Shown: positions 7,328-10,021 of the stretch, piece by piece
How positions within the stretch are numbered: the first letter of the stretch is position 1
How the letters are laid out: each line of letters starts with the position of its first letter
NCBI GenBank assembly: GCA_003852805.1
Contig: RDDY01000383.1
Location: forward strand, 1 to 10,021
DNA from: Chryseobacterium sp.
Lineage (GTDB): Bacteria; Bacteroidota; Bacteroidia; Flavobacteriales; Weeksellaceae
Reading direction: 5' to 3'
DNA length: 10,021 nucleotides
The notes under the pieces: generated by a model
Databases searched by the model: none
The model's input: only the letters and a program-made list of their open reading frames with translations
Told to the model about the DNA's origin: nothing
Position numbers and translations under genes: made by a program

Positions 7328-7328
7328 T
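7313..7328 (+). repeat. Right REP-like hairpin immediately before rsmE
   Basis: GCGCCGCTTCGCGGCT is the exact reverse complement of 6400-6415. Its 5-bp GC stem (7315-7319 with 7323-7327) and TTC loop end 16 nt before the rsmE ATG. The sequence GTAG (7306-7309), the tetranucleotide that marks classical REPs, lies just upstream, but only at this copy. If transcribed, the hairpin would sit in the rsmE 5' leader. Confidence 0.8.
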
Positions 7329-7343
7329 TCTTACCCTTACACC

Positions 7344-8042
7344 ATGAAACTATTCTACGGCAAAATAGACAACAACAGCGTTACCATTGCAGATGACGAC
7401 CGGCAGCACATTGTCAAAGTCTTGCGGATGCGCGGCGGCGACAGGATTGCAGTAACCGACGGTTTGGGAAACCTTGCACACGGACACCTGATCTTGGAAG
7501 GAAAGAAGGTTTTGTTTGAACCGGAAAGCATCGAGCGTAACTTGCCCGCGTTTCCGCTTTATGTGCATTTGGCCATCGCGCCGACGAAGAATATCGACCG
7601 TACCGAATTCTTCATCGAGAAAGCCACCGAGCTGGGCGTGTCCGAGATCAGCTTTTTGATGACCGAGAAAACGGAGCGCAAGCATTTGAACATCGAGAAA
7701 ATTCAAAAGCAGGTAATTGCCGCTTCCAAGCAAAGTTTGCGGTTCCACTTCCCGAAAGTAAATGATCCTGCAAGATTCGACCACTTTATAAATACCGTGG
7801 ACAGTGCCACCACCTATGTAGCGCATTGCCATGAATCTCTGCAACGACTTCCGCTGAACGCCATCGAACCGGCAGAAAGAATAAGCTTCCTCGTAGGTCC
7901 CGAGGGCGATTTCAGCACCGGTGAAATAGAACTGTTGGCCGAGCGCAATATAACCGCTGTAAGCTTGGGGTCGCAACGTTTGCGCACCGAGACGGCGGGC
8001 GTCTTTTTGGCCGCTTGGTCTTACAACTTAATGAACGGTTGA
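7344..8042 (+). CDS. rsmE: 16S rRNA (uracil1498-N3)-methyltransferase RsmE
   Basis: RsmE methylates N3 of U1498 in 16S rRNA, using S-adenosylmethionine, in the assembled small subunit. The 232-residue protein has the usual length. The N-terminal PUA-like RNA-binding part includes HIVKVLRMRGGDRIAVTDG (22-40). The SPOUT knotted methyltransferase domain begins near LAIAPTKNIDRTEFFIEKA (76-94) and ends with the SAM-binding knot: LVGPEGDFS (183-191) and SLGSQRLRTETA (207-218). The ATG at 7344 is chosen because MKLFYGKI and the PUA fold begin there. An in-frame upstream stretch to 7116 is encoded by hairpin repeats and should not be counted. No clear promoter was found between the array and the start, so transcription may come from within or across the array. 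The 3' end overlaps the convergent trmH gene by 15 nt. Confidence 0.95.
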   Translation: MKLFYGKIDNNSVTIADDDRQHIVKVLRMRGGDRIAVTDGLGNLAHGHLILEGKKVLFEPESIERNLPAFPLYVHLAIAPTKNIDRTEFFIEKATELGVSEISFLMTEKTERKHLNIEKIQKQVIAASKQSLRFHFPKVNDPARFDHFINTVDSATTYVAHCHESLQRLPLNAIEPAERISFLVGPEGDFSTGEIELLAERNITAVSLGSQRLRTETAGVFLAAWSYNLMNG

Positions 8043-8699
8043 CCGGTTAGCCAAGTAATGCGACAACACTTCGTCTCCACTGCGGATGCTGTTGACGGCC
8101 CAGCGAATCTTCAATTCCAATTGCTTCTCATCATCTGAGAGGTAATCGATACCTGACCGCAGCAGTTTCTGCTTGAGTTCGTACATGCAGATTCCTGCCG
8201 CAACAGAGACATTGAAACTCTTGGTAAAACCATACATCGGGATCATCAGAGTTTCGTCACAAGCATCGAGAATCTCGTCCGAAACTCCCTGCCACTCGGT
8301 ACCGAAGAGCAAAGCCGTGGGAGCATTAATCTCAAAATCGGGCAAGGCCGTAGCATTTTTCTCGGGCGATACGGCCACAATCCGGTAGCCTTCCGCACGG
8401 AGATTTTGCAATGTCTCTATATTTCGTTCGACACGGTCAACCTGCACCCAAGTGTCGGCACCGCGCGCTACTTTGTATTCGGGTTTGAAATTATTACGGT
8501 CTTGCATTGCCACAATTCTGTGGAAACCACAGGCTTCCACCGAACGTACGATGGCAGCCGCATTGCGAAACTGATAGATATCTTCCATCACCGGCAGCAC
8601 AAAGTCCGAACTTTGGGTTGCGTACTGTTCAATCTTCGCCAAACGCTCCTCCGTCAAAAAAGATTTCAAATAATCATAAAGCTTCTGCCGCTCTTCCAT
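8028..8699 (-). CDS. trmH: TrmH-family RNA 2'-O-methyltransferase, probably tRNA Gm18
   Basis: This 223-residue SpoU/SPOUT methyltransferase shows the three family motifs: motif 1 FRNAAAIVRSVEACGF (N46, R52), motif 2 LLFGTEWQGVSDEIL (130-144), and motif 3 IPMYGFTKSFNVSVAAGICMYEL (153-175, S161 and N163). The stretch GADTWVQVDRVERNI and the overall length resemble Escherichia coli TrmH, which methylates the 2'-OH of G18 in the tRNA D-loop. RlmB-like 23S rRNA enzymes share the fold but normally carry an extra N-terminal substrate-binding domain, absent here. The ATG at 8699-8697 is chosen because the family N-terminus (MEERQKLYDYLKSFL) starts there; the frame stays open to 8972 only as antisense of ansA. 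The gene is divergent from ansA with 69 bp between starts. The family is sure; the exact RNA target is inferred. Confidence 0.88.
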   Translation of the reverse strand: MEERQKLYDYLKSFLTEERLAKIEQYATQSSDFVLPVMEDIYQFRNAAAIVRSVEACGFHRIVAMQDRNNFKPEYKVARGADTWVQVDRVERNIETLQNLRAEGYRIVAVSPEKNATALPDFEINAPTALLFGTEWQGVSDEILDACDETLMIPMYGFTKSFNVSVAAGICMYELKQKLLRSGIDYLSDDEKQLELKIRWAVNSIRSGDEVLSHYLANRSTVH

Positions 8700-8714
8700 T
8701 CTGCTGTCTTTCTG

Positions 8715-8746
8715 CAAATATTCAGATAATATTTTTCTTTTGAAAA
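8715..8746 (-). promoter_or_regulatory. Predicted trmH promoter
   Basis: On the minus strand AATATTTG (8722-8715) matches TAnnTTTG with one mismatch. TTTTC (8746-8742) stands exactly 19 bp upstream. The leader would be about 10-15 nt. The candidate -33 boxes of trmH and ansA lie next to each other in the 69-bp divergent gap, so the two promoters probably influence each other. Activity is inferred. Confidence 0.45.
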
Positions 8747-8764
8747 TGATAAGGCTTACTTTTG
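8732..8764 (+). promoter_or_regulatory. Predicted ansA promoter, near-leaderless
   Basis: TACTTTTG (8757-8764) matches TAnnTTTG exactly, with TTTTTC (8732-8737) 19 bp upstream. Only AAAC separates the box from the ansA ATG (8769), so transcription should begin at or within a few bases of the start codon. The same octamer precedes the tRNA-Ser gene. Confidence 0.55.
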
Positions 8765-8768
8765 AAAC

Positions 8769-9791
8769 ATGAAGCGCAAAGTTCTTATGATCTATACCGG
8801 TGGCACCATCGGCATGGAAAAAGATTATGCAACGGGCAGCCTCAAGGCTTTTGATTTTGCGGGCATCGCTGCTAAGATCCCGGAAATGGATTCGCTGGAA
8901 TGTCAAGTGTCTCTGGAGCAGTTTCCCGAACCGTTGGATTCTTCCGATGTAGGTCCCGACCATTGGCGGCAACTCGCTCGCATTATAGCCGACAATTACG
9001 ATGAATACTCGGGCTTTGTGATTTTACACGGCACCGACACCATGGCGTATACCGCGTCAGCGTTGAGCTTTATGCTGAAAGGTCTGCGCAAACCGGTGAT
9101 TTTGACGGGTTCTCAATTGCCGATCGGCGACCTGCGTACCGACGCGAAAGAAAATCTGCTGACGGGACTTTATTACGCAAGTTATTATGAGAACGATGAG
9201 GCCGTTATACAGGAAGTTGCGCTGTATTTTGAGTACAAACTGCTGCGCGGCAACCGATCAATGAAAGCCAGCGCCGAGTATTTCGACGCATTCAAAAGTC
9301 CGAATTATCCGCACCTTGGACAGTCGGGGGTGCACTTGGATGTCGATCGTCCCGTTTTGTACAGAGCACCGCAGGAGGAAAGTTTCGGCATAGATCTTCA
9401 CCTCTCCGATGAAGTTTTTTTGCTCAGGATTTTCCCGGGAATGAAGTTGAACTACCTCGTTAGTTTTGCTTGGGGGTCGGGGATCAAGGTTTTGATTTTG
9501 CAGGTTTACGGTACGGGAACCATCTTTTCCGATGCCGACACCGAAAACATTTTACAAAGCGTCAGAAAGTTGGGAGTGGAAATTGTGGTGATATCGCAAT
9601 GTACGTCGGGCGAGATCAGTTTCGGCAAATACAGCAACAGCAACATCTTCAACCGCATAGGTGCCATCAGCGGAAAAGATCTGACGGTGGAGAGCGCGTT
9701 GGCCAAATGCATGCACCTCATAGGCAATCCGAATTATCCGGGAAGCTTTCGGGAATCTTTTGCGCAAAATCTTCGCGGAGAGATGAGCTAA
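8769..9791 (+). CDS. ansA: Type I (cytoplasmic) L-asparaginase
   Basis: This 340-residue protein has the length and motifs of cytoplasmic type I asparaginases, which hydrolyse L-asparagine to aspartate and ammonia. The first threonine motif is YTGGTIGM (residues 9-16, likely nucleophile T13). The second is ILHGTDTMAYT (85-95, with T89 and D90). The supporting lysine is probably K156 in GNRSMKASAE. A C-terminal domain follows with ISQCTSGEISFG (275-286). There is no signal peptide: the start MKRKVLMIYTGGT runs straight into the first strand of the fold, which argues against a periplasmic type II enzyme. The ATG at 8769 is the only sensible start. The gene is divergent from trmH and is followed after 47 bp by tRNA-Ser on the same strand. 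No terminator is visible between them, so read-through is possible. Nothing suggests damage. Confidence 0.95.
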   Translation: MKRKVLMIYTGGTIGMEKDYATGSLKAFDFAGIAAKIPEMDSLECQVSLEQFPEPLDSSDVGPDHWRQLARIIADNYDEYSGFVILHGTDTMAYTASALSFMLKGLRKPVILTGSQLPIGDLRTDAKENLLTGLYYASYYENDEAVIQEVALYFEYKLLRGNRSMKASAEYFDAFKSPNYPHLGQSGVHLDVDRPVLYRAPQEESFGIDLHLSDEVFLLRIFPGMKLNYLVSFAWGSGIKVLILQVYGTGTIFSDADTENILQSVRKLGVEIVVISQCTSGEISFGKYSNSNIFNRIGAISGKDLTVESALAKCMHLIGNPNYPGSFRESFAQNLRGEMS

Positions 9792-9794
9792 GCC

Positions 9795-9825
9795 TTGCCC
9801 GATAAAAATAAAAATTCTACTTTTG
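9795..9825 (+). promoter_or_regulatory. Predicted tRNA-Ser promoter
   Basis: TACTTTTG (9818-9825) matches TAnnTTTG exactly and TTG (9795-9797) lies 20 bp upstream, giving a good Bacteroidota promoter. It begins 4 bp after the ansA stop. Transcription would start about 7-10 nt before the mature tRNA 5' end at 9839. Confidence 0.6.
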
Positions 9826-9838
9826 CAATCTTAATAAT

Positions 9839-9926
9839 AGAGAGGTGGCCGAGTGGTCGAAGGCGCACGCCTGGAAAGTGTGTATAGCTCAAAAGGCTAT
9901 CGAGGGTTCGAATCCCTTCCTCTCTG
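9839..9926 (+). tRNA. tRNA-Ser, anticodon GGA
   Basis: An 88-nt class II tRNA folds completely. The acceptor arms are AGAGAGG (9839-9845) and CCTCTCT (9919-9925), with discriminator G at 9926, as expected for serine tRNAs. The anticodon stem CACGC/GTGTG encloses the loop CTGGAAA with GGA at 9873-9875, reading UCC and UCU. The long variable arm pairs ATAGC with GCTAT around a CAAAAG-containing loop. The T arm contains GGTTCGAATCC. CCA is not encoded, since the next bases are CAAG, so the end must be added after transcription. GGA-type tRNA-Ser reads UCN codons and is not a t6A substrate of the nearby TsaD. Confidence 0.98.
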
Positions 9927-9950
9927 CAAGTTTTACAAAGTGCGATAAAC

Positions 9951-9969
9951 AGGGCGTTTGCAACGCCCT
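9951..9969 (+). repeat. Strong hairpin AGGGCGTT-TGC-AACGCCCT downstream of tRNA-Ser
   Basis: An 8-bp perfect stem with a 3-nt loop lies 24 nt after the tRNA. It is followed by ACTATCAAAAA rather than a T-run, so on the plus strand it is not a canonical intrinsic terminator, though it could still protect or stop the tRNA precursor. It shares ACA...GGGCGTT...CCCT...CTAT with the 44-bp units of the 7 kb array, which suggests a related dispersed palindrome. No gene could be supported from 9927 to the window end. Confidence 0.6.
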
Positions 9970-9975
9970 ACTATC

Positions 9976-9995
9976 AAAAAGAGTAAAAAAGAGTA
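9976..9995 (+). repeat. Two tandem copies of AAAAAGAGTA
   Basis: The 10-bp word AAAAAGAGTA is present twice head to tail, at 9976-9985 and 9986-9995, and is followed by AAAG. It lies in A-rich intergenic DNA after the hairpin and has no assigned role. Confidence 0.6.
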
Positions 9996-10021
9996 AAAGT
10001 TTTCTACTTCCCCAAGTGTTC

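Larger units (their letters stand above)
6400..7328 (+). mobile_element. Putative RAYT-REP module bounded by 16-bp inverted repeats
   Basis: A Y1 (HUH) transposase gene and its adjacent hairpin array are enclosed by perfect 16-bp inverted copies of a GCCGC-TTC-GCGGC palindrome. In characterised RAYT/REP systems the single-copy RAYT gene is flanked by REP palindromes, often in inverted orientation, and the enzyme cleaves and joins single-stranded REP DNA. Here most copies lie on the 3' side and one inverted copy on the 5' side. Sampled lines of the transposase gene are clearly poorer in G+C (23/60 and 14/60 bases) than rsmE (31/60), which suggests separate ancestry. No target-site duplication could be defined. 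Whether the whole unit moves, or only the hairpins spread, cannot be decided from one copy. Confidence 0.65.

Noticed and set aside
7350..7976. A 208-residue minus-strand open frame opposite rsmE.
   Set aside because: It is a shadow of RsmE with no recognisable motifs.
8700..8972. A 91-residue upstream extension of the TrmH protein.
   Set aside because: It is antisense to the start of ansA and crosses the divergent promoter region; the family N-terminus fits the ATG at 8699.
9951..9969. A canonical rho-independent terminator for tRNA-Ser.
   Set aside because: The stem is strong, but the following bases are ACTATCAAAAA with no T-run on the plus strand. A termination role is left open but not called.
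10004..10021. The 3' end of a minus-strand gene ending in EHLGK and a TAG stop.
   Set aside because: Only five codons are inside the window, which is too little to support a coding call.

Overview
The window looks like a chromosomal segment of a Bacteroidota bacterium, most likely order Bacteroidales; the family cannot be fixed by eye. Three things point there. Promoter-like sites match the Bacteroidota pattern TAnnTTTG rather than TATAAT, and no Shine-Dalgarno sequences precede the starts. The very large TamB-type protein and the Lrp/AsnC regulator are of Bacteroidales type. The IS200-like RAYT transposase (start MGQSLVQNYIHIIFSTKHR) is of a kind common in that phylum. Most genes are ordinary housekeeping genes, several acting on tRNA or rRNA.

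Layout. At the left, on the minus strand, lie an Lrp/AsnC regulator (8-478) and a 1573-residue TamB-like envelope protein (613-5334). tamB is divergent from tsaD (t6A37 tRNA modification, 5338-6372, plus), and their start codons are only 3 bp apart. Next comes a RAYT transposase gene (6487-6939, plus), followed by about 390 bp of hairpin-rich repeats up to the start of rsmE (16S rRNA m3U1498 methyltransferase, 7344-8042, plus). rsmE converges with, and overlaps by 15 nt, a TrmH-like tRNA 2'-O-methyltransferase (8028-8699, minus). trmH is divergent from ansA (type I asparaginase, 8769-9791, plus). A tRNA-Ser(GGA) gene (9839-9926, plus) with its own promoter-like site follows, then a strong hairpin and the window end.

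The most unusual part is 6400-7328. A single-domain HUH/Y1 transposase gene and a repeat array are bracketed by 16-bp perfect inverted copies of a GCCGC-TTC-GCGGC hairpin. The array alternates 44-bp and 56-bp units punctuated by that hairpin and contains a 100-bp tandem duplication. It also carries a second hairpin whose arms differ between units but still pair. This looks like a Bacteroidota version of the RAYT/REP (REPtron) arrangement: a transposase gene beside its probable palindromic substrates, in AT-rich DNA between housekeeping genes.

Regulation. The promoter candidates for lrp, trmH and ansA share TTTTC, a 19-bp spacer and a TAnnTTTG-like box; tsaD has the same with a 21-bp spacer, and the tRNA has TTG-N20-TACTTTTG. 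For tsaD and ansA the box lies only 7 and 4 bp before the ATG, which predicts leaderless or nearly leaderless mRNAs. Functionally, tsaD, rsmE, trmH and the tRNA gene all belong to RNA modification or translation, but they are in separate transcription units rather than one operon.
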